DNA of 64,000 bases from Ralstonia pickettii DTP0602 (GTDB taxonomy: Bacteria > Pseudomonadota > Gammaproteobacteria > Burkholderiales > Burkholderiaceae): NCBI GenBank assembly GCA_000471925.1, contig CP006667.1:2108001-2172000 (forward strand). The letters run 5' to 3'. The position numbers and the translations under genes are program-made. Every line of letters begins with the position of its first letter. Positions within the stretch are counted from its first letter, which is position 1. Positions 52,308 to 61,946 of the stretch are shown here, one piece after another. Below the pieces are notes generated by a model. The model was given only the letters and a program-made list of their open reading frames with translations, was not told where the DNA came from and searched no databases.

Positions 52308-53825
52308 GTGCGTGCAATCTTCATCAGCTATCGCCGGGATGATGCCGAGGGCCAGGCCGGGCGCCTGTTTGACGATCTCACCGAACATTTTGGTGACGAC
52401 GCAGTGTTCATGGACGTCGCTGGCATCGAGCCCGGCCGCGACTTTCGCAGTGTGATTGACCAACACGTCGCCTCTTGCGGTGTTCTGCTTTCGATTATTG
52501 GCAAGAGCTGGCTTACGACTTGCGACGAATCGGGCGCGCGGCGGCTCGATGATCCGGCAGATTTTGTCCGCCTTGAAACGGCATCGGCACTTCGGCGTGA
52601 CATTCCGGTCATACCCGTTCTGGTGCATGGCGCGACGATGCCCCGTGCAGAGGACTTGCCCGAGGACATGAGAGAGTTGGCGTTTCGCAACGGCGTCGAG
52701 CTAACGCACGCACGTTGGGAATCTGACGTTCAGCTACTCGTGAAGGCTCTGCGTCCCTATGTGCAGTCGAAGCAGTTGCCGACAAGGCAGGATCGCGAGA
52801 CCACGCCGCCGGCGCGGTCCGCGCTGGCGCCCGGTACCCGTATGGTCCTGGCAGGCGTCGGAGCAGGACTGGTGTTGGCGGCCGGCAGCTATTTGTGGCA
52901 TCAGCGCTCTGTCAATGAGGCATTAGCGCCCGAACCGCAGCACGGGGAGCGCACCAGTCATCCTGTCCCGGCTCGTGCTCCTGCCAATGCTCCTGGTACC
53001 GCGCCGGTGACCGCCCCGGACTCAGTACGTCCGCCTTCGCCCCAGAGTCCCCGTGAGCCGCGTTTCGCAACCATCTGGCAAATCGCGCAGGGCCAGGCCT
53101 GGGAGGCCCGGCACGGGCTGACGTCAGAAGAGCTTCAGCACGAACTGGACACGCTTGCTGGCCAGGGATATCGGCTTGTGGATCTGAGCGGCTACGCTGT
53201 CGGAGGGCAGGAACGCTACGCCGCGATCTGGCAAAAGGGATCGGGTCCTCCCCGGGAAGCGCGGCATGGCTTGACTGCGAATCGATACCAGCAAGAGTTT
53301 GACCGCCTGGTCGCTCAAGGATATCGCCCTGTCCATGTCAGTGGCTACGCTGTCGGTGACCAGGTTCGCTTTTCAGCCATCTGGGAAAAGGACGCGGGCG
53401 TCGCGTGGGTTGCACGACATGACTTGACGCCAGGTCAGTTTCAGCGCCAGTTCGAGCGGTTCACCACAGATGGCTATCGGCTCGTCGATGTCAGTGGGTA
53501 CGTGCGTGAGGGGCAGGATCGCTACGCCGCTATCTGGGAGAAGAGGCCTGGCCCCGACTGGGAAACGCATCACGGCATGTCGCCGGAACTCTACAAGCAG
53601 GAATATGACCGGCTGGCCCGGCAGGGATATCGTCCCGTACGGATCAGCGCGTGGGGTGCCGGGAATACGACACATTACGCCGCTATCTGGGAGAAAGGGG
53701 AAGGATCCAAATGGGCCGCTGAACATAGCGTGCCGTCAGGGCAGTATCAGGCGGCATTCACTTCAATGAAGCGGGCGGGCTATCAACTCATGAGCGTCAC
53801 CGGCTATCAGCCAGGCATTGAGTAG
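52308..53825 (+). CDS. TIR protein with five tandem BTRD1-like repeats
   Basis: 505 residues. TIR domain at about 3-140 (FISYRRDD, then VFMDVAGIEPGRDF, then FVRLETASAL). One membrane span at about 178-198 is followed by a Pro-rich linker (about 215-250) and five 51-residue repeats, each with (F/Y)AAIWEK, RHGLT and GYRxVxVSGY. The repeats resemble the bacterial tandem repeat domain found in polyglycine hydrolases. The TIR would be cytoplasmic and the repeats periplasmic. I use the GTG at 52308 because GAGGAG (52296-52301) sits six bases before it. The ATG at 52302 abuts that site. It is divergent from the eCIS operon. Confidence 0.82.
   Translation: MRAIFISYRRDDAEGQAGRLFDDLTEHFGDDAVFMDVAGIEPGRDFRSVIDQHVASCGVLLSIIGKSWLTTCDESGARRLDDPADFVRLETASALRRDIPVIPVLVHGATMPRAEDLPEDMRELAFRNGVELTHARWESDVQLLVKALRPYVQSKQLPTRQDRETTPPARSALAPGTRMVLAGVGAGLVLAAGSYLWHQRSVNEALAPEPQHGERTSHPVPARAPANAPGTAPVTAPDSVRPPSPQSPREPRFATIWQIAQGQAWEARHGLTSEELQHELDTLAGQGYRLVDLSGYAVGGQERYAAIWQKGSGPPREARHGLTANRYQQEFDRLVAQGYRPVHVSGYAVGDQVRFSAIWEKDAGVAWVARHDLTPGQFQRQFERFTTDGYRLVDVSGYVREGQDRYAAIWEKRPGPDWETHHGMSPELYKQEYDRLARQGYRPVRISAWGAGNTTHYAAIWEKGEGSKWAAEHSVPSGQYQAAFTSMKRAGYQLMSVTGYQPGIE
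53061..53822 (+). repeat. Five tandem 153-base coding repeats
   Basis: Units begin at 53061, 53214, 53367, 53520 and 53673, exactly 153 bases apart, each encoding one BTRD1-like module. The last is one codon shorter. Divergence between units is considerable at DNA level, so the array is old. Confidence 0.85.
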
Positions 53826-54286
53826 CAGGTGCGGGCACATTCTCGCCAATGTGGCGAAAACAAATTAAATCCTGAGGTCAATAAAAGTGAAAGTGTTACA
53901 TAAATGAAATTTTGTGTGAGCGGACGCATTTGCATCTTGATGGTTGCCTTTTTGCTAATAAAGTAAATAGATCCATCTTTTCGGGGCATCTGGCGAGACC
54001 CTTGATAGGTCAGACAAAGGGAAGCAGGGATGCCGATATTCGGATGGATCGACCCTGAGAGGTCATAGAGTCTCCTGCGAGGAGACCAGACAGCGAGTCT
54101 CTGTTCTTGTCCACCGTCTTGGGGGATCGGTGGGCAAGGCGCCACGAAGCAGGCCGCCATGGCCGGCTTGCGGCCGACCGGCGCACCCTGATGTCATTCC
54201 CCAGTACCGACGGACCTTCTGGACGGCTGCGTTGACGCCATCCTCAGCAAGGGAAGTCAGATGGACTGCCTACAAGGGGATCGCAC
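53826..54286. other. Intergenic stretch with AT-rich core
   Basis: No gene seen. Bases about 53855-53975 are much more AT-rich than the surroundings and include possible promoter elements (TTGCAT near 53929, TGCTAAT about 18 bases on). A small stem TCGCC/GGCGA at 53843-53857 follows the TIR gene but lacks a U-run. A site AAGGGGAT precedes the ATG at 54287. Confidence 0.45.
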
Positions 54287-55045
54287 ATGTCTTCCTTCGA
54301 CGAACTGCTCGCTGAAACGATTAGCACTCCGGGGCTGCTCGGGGCTTCTGACATGTCGCAGGATGAGGAACGCAAGCTCTTCGAGAGCGAGAATCCGCCC
54401 CCGGAGACCTCGATGCTGCTCGGTACGGCCATCGTCTCCACTCGCGCAATGGACATGATCGTCGCGTTCGAGGTGAGCAGCGAAGCCGCCTACACCCGGT
54501 TGTATCGCCATCCGGTATGGCCACACGGCAAGTCAGGCGTCACGATCGGCATCGGCTACGACATCGGCTACGTGACCGCGGACGTGCTGGCGACCGACTG
54601 GACCGGCGCGATCGGCGATCCTGCCGTCGGCACGCTGAAGCTCGCATGCGGAAAAACCGGCGAGGCTGCCCACCAGATCCTGCCGCAGATGAAGTCGGTA
54701 GACGTGCCGTTCACCGCCGCGGACGCGGTATTCAAGAAAACCGTCATGCCGCGCTTCATCGGCCGGACACTCGCGGCGCTGCCGCCTGCCGCGGAGAACC
54801 TGACGCCCGATTGCCTGGGCGCGCTGGTGTCGCTGACCTATAACCGGGGAGCTTCCTTCAACGCCGCCGGGGATCGCTACCAGGAGATGCGCGCCATCCG
54901 TGACGATATTCAGGCGGGACGCCTTGCCGACATCCCGGCGCAGATCCGTGCGATGAAGCGCCTGTGGGCGGGCAAGCCGGAGATGGCGGGCCTGCTGCGA
55001 CGGCGCGACCTGGAAGCCCTGTTGTTCGAGCAGGGACTGGCCTGA
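54287..55045 (+). CDS. Pesticin-like / phage-type lysozyme
   Basis: 252 residues. The core has Glu62 (AFEVSSE), then Thr86 and Asp92 in SGVTIGIGYDIGY. The Glu-Thr-Asp order and spacing match the muramidase triad of pesticin and T4-lysozyme-like enzymes that cut the NAM-NAG bond. There is no signal peptide, so it needs injection, lysis or another route to reach peptidoglycan. Beside an eCIS it could be a delivered effector or the enzyme that releases particles. It is the first of a + strand group with the lipase-CHAT gene 90 bases downstream. Confidence 0.8.
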   Translation: MSSFDELLAETISTPGLLGASDMSQDEERKLFESENPPPETSMLLGTAIVSTRAMDMIVAFEVSSEAAYTRLYRHPVWPHGKSGVTIGIGYDIGYVTADVLATDWTGAIGDPAVGTLKLACGKTGEAAHQILPQMKSVDVPFTAADAVFKKTVMPRFIGRTLAALPPAAENLTPDCLGALVSLTYNRGASFNAAGDRYQEMRAIRDDIQAGRLADIPAQIRAMKRLWAGKPEMAGLLRRRDLEALLFEQGLA

Positions 55046-55135
55046 ACCACCGCCGCAGGCTGGTGCCTGCGCGCCAACGGGGACAGAGCGTGCGCCGGGG
55101 CGCTGGGCAACCCGGCCGGTGAGAGGGAGGCTGCC

Positions 55136-58100
55136 ATGCCGATTCGCCAGATAGCCGGTACTGATATCGAGTATTTCCTGGTGCTGTTCGACGAGGAGGG
55201 ACGCGAACGGCCGGAGCCTGACGGCTCGCTGCTCAGCGCCGCCATTTGCCAGCGGCTCTCCGACCCCGGCGTGCCGGTGACCGACGTATTCGTCTGCAGT
55301 CATGGCTGGCAGGGCGACGTGCCTGCCGCCATTGCCCAGTACGACAACTGGATCCGCGCCATGGCCGCCTCCGAGGCTGATCTGGCTGTGATGCAGGTCA
55401 ACCACGCGGGCTTCAACCCCCTGGTGATCGGCATTCACTGGCCCAGCCTGCCGTGGGGCATGGAGACGGTACCCGCGGAAGGGGCGGCCGTGCTGTCTGC
55501 CGGACACGATGCTGACGTCAACGCCCTGGCCGCGCAACTCGGCGAGAACGCGCGCGAGACCATCGCGAAAATCTTCGCCTATGCGGAGACGGCCAGCAGC
55601 ACCGCGCTGACGGCCGCCATCGAGGATGATTTCGCGGCACTCTTCCAGCTTTCCGGCCTGCGGACCGGCAGTGCAAACGGGCGTCCGGGTGCGGACCAGG
55701 ACGGCTTCGATGCGCAGGCCATCGTCGCGCAGGCTGAAGGGAGCGACGCTGGCGATGCGGCGAGGAATGTGCAAGTACTGGGCTTCGGCAGCCGGGCAAA
55801 GGATGCCATTCTGGCCCCGCTGCGCCAACTCTCCTTCTGGAAGATGAAGGATCGCGCGCGCCGCTTCGGCGAAACCGGCGCACATGGGTTGCTGATCGCC
55901 ATGCAGGAAGCGGCTCCCAAGGCGCGCTTCCACCTGATGGGTCACAGCTTCGGCTGCATCGTCGTGTCCGGAACGGTGGCTGGCGAGTCGGGTGGTGCCG
56001 CGCTGCGGCGCCCGGTGGAATCTCTTTTCCTTGTCCAGGGCGCGCTTTCGTTATGGTCCTATGCCGACGATGTTCCTTATGCGCCAGGTACCCCAGGCTA
56101 CTTCCGGCGTATCGTTGCAAACGGCATGGTGCGTGGGCCGATCCTGACCACGCGTTCAAGGCACGACACGGCGGTCGCCAAGTTCTATCCGCTGGGCGCT
56201 GGCGCCAAAGGACAGTTCCTGCTTGGCGACGACTTGCCGAAGTACGGCGGCATTGGCGCATTTGGCATCCAGGGGAGTACCGGCATCGTCGACATGCCGA
56301 TGGCGGCCAGCGACTTGCCCTACGACTTCAGTGAAGGCAGCGTCTTTAACCTTGAGGCAAGCAACGTCATCTGCAACGGCGGTGGCGCGGCCGGCGCGCA
56401 CAACGATATCGCGCATCCCGCTGTCGCGCATGCTTTCTGGGCCGCGGCGATACAGGGATCAGCCCGGCCCTCAGTGCTGGCGCCTGAGTGGGGAACAGCT
56501 TTCGAGCCCTCCACACCCCCGACAGGATTCGGCGTCGGCACGGGGACGCCTGGAGGCACGGGTACCGGGACAGGCACGGGGACTTCGCGAGGTGTCACGC
56601 CGGCGCCGTCTGTCCCGCCCGCGGACGGTCGAGGCCTTCTGGGCATCGACGAGGAGCTTCCCGCACCGCCAGCACCGGACCAGCAGCAGGCACCCGCCCC
56701 GGCCGAAGAGTCGGGGCCACCGCGCTGGATCCACGCTGAGTTCGAGGGACTCGCACCGGAGGCGCCGGTGGTGCAGGGCCAGTGGTACACACTTGCCTTT
56801 GACCTGGATGTCGTCCGGCGTGAAGCTGCACTTGTGATCGCGGATGTACCACTGCCAGAAAGCGGCCTGTTCGCGCCGGAAGCCAGGGACGTCGTGTTGA
56901 CGGTGCAGTTGGACACCGATGACTTCGAGACGTCAGGCCACACCAGCCAGATGCGCGTGCCCCGCGTGGGCAAGGGCTTCACCAAAGCCCGTTTCGACGT
57001 GTCGCCACGGAAGAGCGGGCCATGCAAGCTCAAGGCAACCATCCTTAAGGATGGCCAGTTCATCCAGCAGATGGACCTGACGATCCTTGTGGGCGTGCCG
57101 GGTGCGCCCACTGAGGTCAAAACGCGCGGACGCGCGCTGAGCGGAGTCGCCGTGCTGCAGCCGCGCGATCTGAGCCTGCAGATCTATCCGGGCAGTGCCG
57201 GCAGCTACGAGTGCGTGGTGTGCGGCCCTGTGGCCACACGGGTGCGGCTGCCGATCAATGCCGGCTTGATTGACAGCTATATCAACAGCGCCCGTGCGGA
57301 ACTGATGAAGGTAGTGATGCACCAGGACCCTGCTGGCCGCTACGTGTTCCAGCGCGACATCGACATCGCCCCCGACGCGCAGGAAAAAGCCCTGCAGATC
57401 ATGGCCCGGGCTGGCGCGCTGCTGATGCTCAAGCTCTTCGAAGGTGCGGGCGCGGGGGACGACGCCAGGGCGGTTGGCAGGGCCTTGCGCCAGTTGAGCA
57501 CCAATCCGGACGTCCGCCTCAGGATCCAGGTTGTCGCCGAGACGCTGCCGATTCCCTGGCCACTGCTCTATATGGGAGACGTGAGCGGCGCAGCGCCGCT
57601 GGACTGGAACAATTTCCTTGGCATGCGTCACATCATCGAGCAGATTCCGCTGCAGAACCCGATGGCCGTGATGGCACCGGAAATCCCCAGCACCCCGGAC
57701 CTGAAGGTCAGCCTGAACTTCAATGCGGGCATCGATGCGGCGATGGGCGTGGACTTCGTCCAGTCCCAGCGTAGCTTCTGGAAGGACCGCGCGGGCATCG
57801 CCGTGACAGACCGCGCCACGCCGACCGATTTTATCGGCGCGCTCAACAACCGGGACACGCCGGACCAGATTCTCTACCTGTACTGCCACGCGGTATCGCG
57901 GGGTCTGACGGAGGCTGGAGGACCCGGCGCATCGAGCCTGGCGCTGACTGACGAACTGATCAGCCTTAACGACCTCGATCTCACCGCGCCTCGCGCCGTG
58001 CGGCTGGGCGGCCAGCCGCTGGTCTTCATCAACGCGTGCGAATCTGCCGAGATGTCGCCAACGTTCTACGACGGCTTCGCACCCTACTTCATGGACAAGG

Positions 58101-58318
58101 GCGCGCGCGGCGTCATCGGCACGGAATGCAAGACGCCAGCCCTGTTCGCCAGGGCGTGGGCAGATCGATTCTTCGAGCGCTTCCTGCACGGCGAACCGCT
58201 GGGCGAAGTCGTGCTCGGCCTGCGGCAGGAGTTCCTCAAGGCGCATGGCAACCCGCTGGGGCTGCTGTACGCGGTGCACTGCGATGCCGACACTGTCATC
58301 CGGCCGGCGCTGAACTGA
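55136..58318 (+). CDS. Lipase-like hydrolase fused to a CHAT protease
   Basis: 1060 residues. Residues about 1-430 are an alpha/beta hydrolase with the nucleophile elbow GHSFG (Ser271) and an early HGWQGD. A glycine/threonine-rich low-complexity linker follows (about 463-485), then a beta-rich region (about 540-660). The C-terminal CHAT (caspase-HetF-associated) domain has His918 (CHAVS) and Cys968 (NACES) in the expected spacing. CHAT enzymes are self-activated proteases in bacterial immunity and cell death. The fusion could process or be triggered by its own lipase part. No signal peptide. Start at 55136 is followed within the operon by a second CHAT gene 8 bases on. Confidence 0.82.
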   Translation: MPIRQIAGTDIEYFLVLFDEEGRERPEPDGSLLSAAICQRLSDPGVPVTDVFVCSHGWQGDVPAAIAQYDNWIRAMAASEADLAVMQVNHAGFNPLVIGIHWPSLPWGMETVPAEGAAVLSAGHDADVNALAAQLGENARETIAKIFAYAETASSTALTAAIEDDFAALFQLSGLRTGSANGRPGADQDGFDAQAIVAQAEGSDAGDAARNVQVLGFGSRAKDAILAPLRQLSFWKMKDRARRFGETGAHGLLIAMQEAAPKARFHLMGHSFGCIVVSGTVAGESGGAALRRPVESLFLVQGALSLWSYADDVPYAPGTPGYFRRIVANGMVRGPILTTRSRHDTAVAKFYPLGAGAKGQFLLGDDLPKYGGIGAFGIQGSTGIVDMPMAASDLPYDFSEGSVFNLEASNVICNGGGAAGAHNDIAHPAVAHAFWAAAIQGSARPSVLAPEWGTAFEPSTPPTGFGVGTGTPGGTGTGTGTGTSRGVTPAPSVPPADGRGLLGIDEELPAPPAPDQQQAPAPAEESGPPRWIHAEFEGLAPEAPVVQGQWYTLAFDLDVVRREAALVIADVPLPESGLFAPEARDVVLTVQLDTDDFETSGHTSQMRVPRVGKGFTKARFDVSPRKSGPCKLKATILKDGQFIQQMDLTILVGVPGAPTEVKTRGRALSGVAVLQPRDLSLQIYPGSAGSYECVVCGPVATRVRLPINAGLIDSYINSARAELMKVVMHQDPAGRYVFQRDIDIAPDAQEKALQIMARAGALLMLKLFEGAGAGDDARAVGRALRQLSTNPDVRLRIQVVAETLPIPWPLLYMGDVSGAAPLDWNNFLGMRHIIEQIPLQNPMAVMAPEIPSTPDLKVSLNFNAGIDAAMGVDFVQSQRSFWKDRAGIAVTDRATPTDFIGALNNRDTPDQILYLYCHAVSRGLTEAGGPGASSLALTDELISLNDLDLTAPRAVRLGGQPLVFINACESAEMSPTFYDGFAPYFMDKGARGVIGTECKTPALFARAWADRFFERFLHGEPLGEVVLGLRQEFLKAHGNPLGLLYAVHCDADTVIRPALN

Positions 58319-58326
58319 GCCCTTCC

Positions 58327-61300
58327 ATGAAGCCACAAGATGGCGGCACGCGGGCCGTCCCGGCCCAGCTCGCCAACTCAGGCGATACCGGGCCAAAGCC
58401 CGACGGCGGGTTGACACGGGGCGCGACGCTCGGACAGAAACGCGCCGCCGGCGCGGCGGCCACCAGCGTGTCCGCCTTGCGTGTCGACGTTGTCAACGGC
58501 AACCTGAAATTCTTCGATGCCCCCGTGCTGGTGGGCCACTATCGCGGTAGCGCGCTGATGGGTACCGAGGCCGTCATGGACTGGCTGATCGGCAATGCCA
58601 TGTCGACCTCGATGCGGCTGGGGCGCTATCCGCAGGAACTGAAGACGCAGCAGGTCTTCGTCAATACCAGCGCGGACAGGATCAACCCCCTGCGCGACGT
58701 GCCGCGTCCCAAGGGCATTGTCGTAGCCGGTCTCGGCGACGAGGGGCATCTGCGCGCCAGCGGGCTGGCCGAGACGGTGCGGCTCGGCGTCATCGCCTGG
58801 GCACAGCATCTGACTGAAGCCGCGCGCCCTCCGGGCGAGTCGGTGCCCTGGCCGGCTTCATTCTCGCTCGCCGCGACGCTGGTTGGCAGCGGCGGCACCG
58901 GGATGTCGCCCGGCCAGGCTGCGCGCTCGGTGGCCGAAGGAGTGCGTGAGGCCAACCGCCTGCTGGCTTCCGCGGGCTGGCCTGTGGTGGAGTGCCTGAG
59001 CCTGGTCGAGCTGTACCTGGACCGGGCCGCGGAGGCGTGGCGGGCACTGCAGCTGCTGGTCCAGGCCTGTCCGGGGCGCTTTGTCATCAAGCCCTTTATC
59101 CGCAGTAGCCCAGGTGCGCTGCTGCGGCCGCTGGATTCCAGCTATCGGGGCGCGGACTTCGACCTGATCACGGCGACCACGCAGGTCGACGTCCGAGGCG
59201 CTTCCTCCATCATCTATACGCTTGATACCCGGCGTGCACGTACCGAAGTGCGTGCCGTGGCGGCGCAGGGCCGCCTCCTGCGCGAACTGGTAAGCGTGGC
59301 GTCGTCGAATACCTGCAACGACGACAGTGTCGGACGTACGCTGTTCAAGTTGCTGGTTCCGGTCGAAGTGCGGCCGTTTCTTGCCGGCGCCAGCGAAATG
59401 CAGATCGAGCTGGACCCCGGAACCGCCGGTATTCCGTGGGAGATGCTCGACAGCGGGCGGGATGCCGACGCCGGCGAGAACGCCGACTACAAGCCGTGGG
59501 CGATCCGCGCCAAGCTGTTGCGCAAGCTGCGCACGCAAGAGTTCCGCCGGCAGGTGGAAGACGCCGGGCGGCGCGCGCCGATCCTCGTGATCGGTGATCC
59601 GTGCACGGACGACAAGCGCTATCCGCTGCTGCCCGGCGCGAGGCGAGAGGCGCGTGCGGTGTCGGCGCTCTTGTCAAGGCGGCTCGGCGCCGACCGTCAG
59701 GTAAAACTCCTTGCGGCGGCCAACGACATCGACCGCGGGCCAGACAGTCGACAGGTCGTGGCGACGCTACTCGACGGCGACTGGGGCATCGTTCACATTG
59801 CAGGCCACGGCCAGGCGGCCAGCGACGAGGCGGCGGCAGCGGACAACGGGGCAGGGCGGGCAGGTGGCGTCGTCCTTTCCAACGGGACTTTCCTCGGGCC
59901 AGAGGAACTCGCGAGGATGCAGCGCGTGCCCGAACTGGTGTTCATCAACTGCTGCCATCTGGCGAAGACGGATACGGCAAACCTGCTGGGCACCTGCCCG
60001 ACGCCATCCTTTCATCGGCCGGATTTCGCCGCCAGCGTGGCCGAAGCCCTCATCAAGCTCGGCGTGCGCTGCGTGGTGGCCGCAGGTTGGGCCGTCGATG
60101 ATGCGGCGGCCGAGATATTTGCCACCGCGTTCTATCGCGCCCTGCTGGACGGCCAGCGCTTCCTCGATGCGGTCGCGATTGCCAGGGAGGCGGCGTACAA
60201 GTTGCCCAGCAATACCTGGGCAGCCTATCAGTGCTACGGCGACCCGGACTGGTGCCTCCCGGGCTGGATGGACGTAGGCCCGGGCGGCGCCCGGGCGGCC
60301 AGCGAGGCACCAGAGGAAGAGAAGCAGCGCTTCGCAGCAGCCTATGCCGGCATTGCGTCGCCGCAGGGACTGCTCCTTGCCCTCGAGATGATCCAGATGG
60401 AATTGCGCGTGAGCGGGGCCAATGTGGAGCAGTCCGCCAGGCGCCTGCGCTATCTGCACGATACCTTTGGCGACCCGGAGCGCAACTGGGCACGCATGGG
60501 CGCAGTGGCCGAAGCGTTTGCAACGGCCTGGCGGGAGGCCGGCTTGCTCGAGGAAGCCGCCGCCTGGTATCAGGCCGCCTTTAAGGCGGCGGACGGTAAG
60601 GCGACCCTGCAGTCCGCCGAGCAGCTGGCGAACGTGCAGGTGCGGCTGGCATGGCAGCGCCTGCGCGCCGTCGCTGCCACTGCCGGCGCAGACGTCGCCG
60701 CGCTGCAATCTGCCGTCGACGCTTCCAGGGAACTGCTGCTTGCAACCATGGGGCAGCTGGCACAGCTGCTCGCGCTGCACCGGTCGATGGAGCGGCTCGC
60801 GCTGTGCGGCTCGGCCAGCAAGCGGCTGGCGATGGTCGAGCGCCTGGCCGGCCGCCGCGATGCCGAAATTGCTGCCATTGGTGAAACCGTGCGGTGGTAC
60901 CGGGAAGCCGAGGCGGCCGCCATGGCGCACGGCGCTCGCAACGCCTACTACCCGGCCATTAATCGCTGCGCGGCGGAGCTTGTCGCGCACTGGACAGCGG
61001 GAACGGAGGGTGATTACGCGGGCGACTGGGAAGGGTTGGCGACGGCATCGCCGGAGCGGAACCATGCCGAGCCGGACTTCTGGAGCCGGTCGGCCTTGAG
61101 CGAGTTGTGGGTTTACCAGTGCGCCGCGCGGCGCACCCTGTCAGATGACTTGTCGTCGATCCTCGCGGACCTGGGCAAGCTGCACAGGAGCCTGCCGGCC
61201 ATCAACAACTGGCGTACCGTGCGCGACCAGGCCGACTTCGTCCTGCCGGTCTACCAGCGGCATGCCGACGCGGCAGAGCGGGCCGCAGCCGAATCGCTGT

Positions 61301-61347
61301 TGCAATGCCTGGAGCGCTGGGCGGACCCCGCCCCGGCGGGCCATTGA
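58327..61347 (+). CDS. CHAT-protease protein with helical C-terminal region
   Basis: 1006 residues. An N-terminal region (about 45-330) of unknown alpha/beta fold comes first. The CHAT domain at about 345-650 has His494 (AGHGQ) and a Cys-Cys pair at 542-543 (INCCH), of which the second aligns with the usual catalytic cysteine. A helical TPR-like region (about 665-1000) ends the chain. Such repeats normally bind activators or substrates. Start 58327 is the first ATG after the lipase-CHAT stop, with a poor site, which suggests coupling. The SLOG-like gene begins at its final base. Confidence 0.8.
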   Translation: MKPQDGGTRAVPAQLANSGDTGPKPDGGLTRGATLGQKRAAGAAATSVSALRVDVVNGNLKFFDAPVLVGHYRGSALMGTEAVMDWLIGNAMSTSMRLGRYPQELKTQQVFVNTSADRINPLRDVPRPKGIVVAGLGDEGHLRASGLAETVRLGVIAWAQHLTEAARPPGESVPWPASFSLAATLVGSGGTGMSPGQAARSVAEGVREANRLLASAGWPVVECLSLVELYLDRAAEAWRALQLLVQACPGRFVIKPFIRSSPGALLRPLDSSYRGADFDLITATTQVDVRGASSIIYTLDTRRARTEVRAVAAQGRLLRELVSVASSNTCNDDSVGRTLFKLLVPVEVRPFLAGASEMQIELDPGTAGIPWEMLDSGRDADAGENADYKPWAIRAKLLRKLRTQEFRRQVEDAGRRAPILVIGDPCTDDKRYPLLPGARREARAVSALLSRRLGADRQVKLLAAANDIDRGPDSRQVVATLLDGDWGIVHIAGHGQAASDEAAAADNGAGRAGGVVLSNGTFLGPEELARMQRVPELVFINCCHLAKTDTANLLGTCPTPSFHRPDFAASVAEALIKLGVRCVVAAGWAVDDAAAEIFATAFYRALLDGQRFLDAVAIAREAAYKLPSNTWAAYQCYGDPDWCLPGWMDVGPGGARAASEAPEEEKQRFAAAYAGIASPQGLLLALEMIQMELRVSGANVEQSARRLRYLHDTFGDPERNWARMGAVAEAFATAWREAGLLEEAAAWYQAAFKAADGKATLQSAEQLANVQVRLAWQRLRAVAATAGADVAALQSAVDASRELLLATMGQLAQLLALHRSMERLALCGSASKRLAMVERLAGRRDAEIAAIGETVRWYREAEAAAMAHGARNAYYPAINRCAAELVAHWTAGTEGDYAGDWEGLATASPERNHAEPDFWSRSALSELWVYQCAARRTLSDDLSSILADLGKLHRSLPAINNWRTVRDQADFVLPVYQRHADAAERAAAESLLQCLERWADPAPAGH

Positions 61348-61922
61348 TGAGCGCCGTGCCTCCCGCCTTGCCTGCCGTGGTGGCCCTGGCGGGCCGACGC
61401 ATCGATGCCGCGGGTGCGCAGCCGGCGCGTTTTCCACCAGCAAACGTGGAGCGCGTCGCGGAGCGCATCGCCGCCGGCTTCCGGCTGGTGGGGGCGGCCG
61501 CGCTGGTGTGCTCGGCGGCCTGCGGCGCGGACCTCATTGCGCTCGACGTGGCGGCAAAGCAGGGGCTGCGCCGCCGCATCGTGCTGCCGTTCGAGGCAAG
61601 CCGCTTTGTCGAGACCTCGGTGCGCGACCGTCAGGGCGATTGGAGCGCGGCTTTCTGGCGGCATGTCGGTGCCGCGGAGCGGGAGGGCGATCTGGTCGTG
61701 CTGCAGCCTTCCGGCGAAGACGACCAGGATTACCGGATGGCCAACACCAGGATCCTGGTCGAGGCTCAGGCGCTCGCACGAGCGTTCGCCCCGGCAAAGC
61801 CATCGCTGCACGCGTTCGCTGTCTGGGATGGACAGCCACGCCCCGGCGCGGACGCGACCATGGCATTCGTGGAGCTGGCCACGCTGTCGCACTTCCACAT
61901 CGTGACCATTCCTTCGCTATAG
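61347..61922 (+). CDS. SLOG-like nucleotide-sensor protein
   Basis: 191 residues. A Rossmann-like start (VVALAGRRID, then ALVCSAACGADLIALDVA) resembles SLOG/LOG-like domains that bind or make nucleotide-derived ligands, often with TIR and other immune partners. The second half has EREGDLVVLQPSG, also typical. There is no catalytic PGGxGTxxE motif of true LOG enzymes, so it is more likely a sensor. It overlaps the CHAT stop by one base (TGATG) and converges with the next gene. Confidence 0.55.
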   Translation: MSAVPPALPAVVALAGRRIDAAGAQPARFPPANVERVAERIAAGFRLVGAAALVCSAACGADLIALDVAAKQGLRRRIVLPFEASRFVETSVRDRQGDWSAAFWRHVGAAEREGDLVVLQPSGEDDQDYRMANTRILVEAQALARAFAPAKPSLHAFAVWDGQPRPGADATMAFVELATLSHFHIVTIPSL

Positions 61923-61946
61923 GAGCAGGGCGGCAACTTGCGCTTG

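Noticed and set aside
53061..53822. 153-base periodic repeats considered as a mobile or CRISPR array
   Set aside because: They are coding and diverged, each one protein module.
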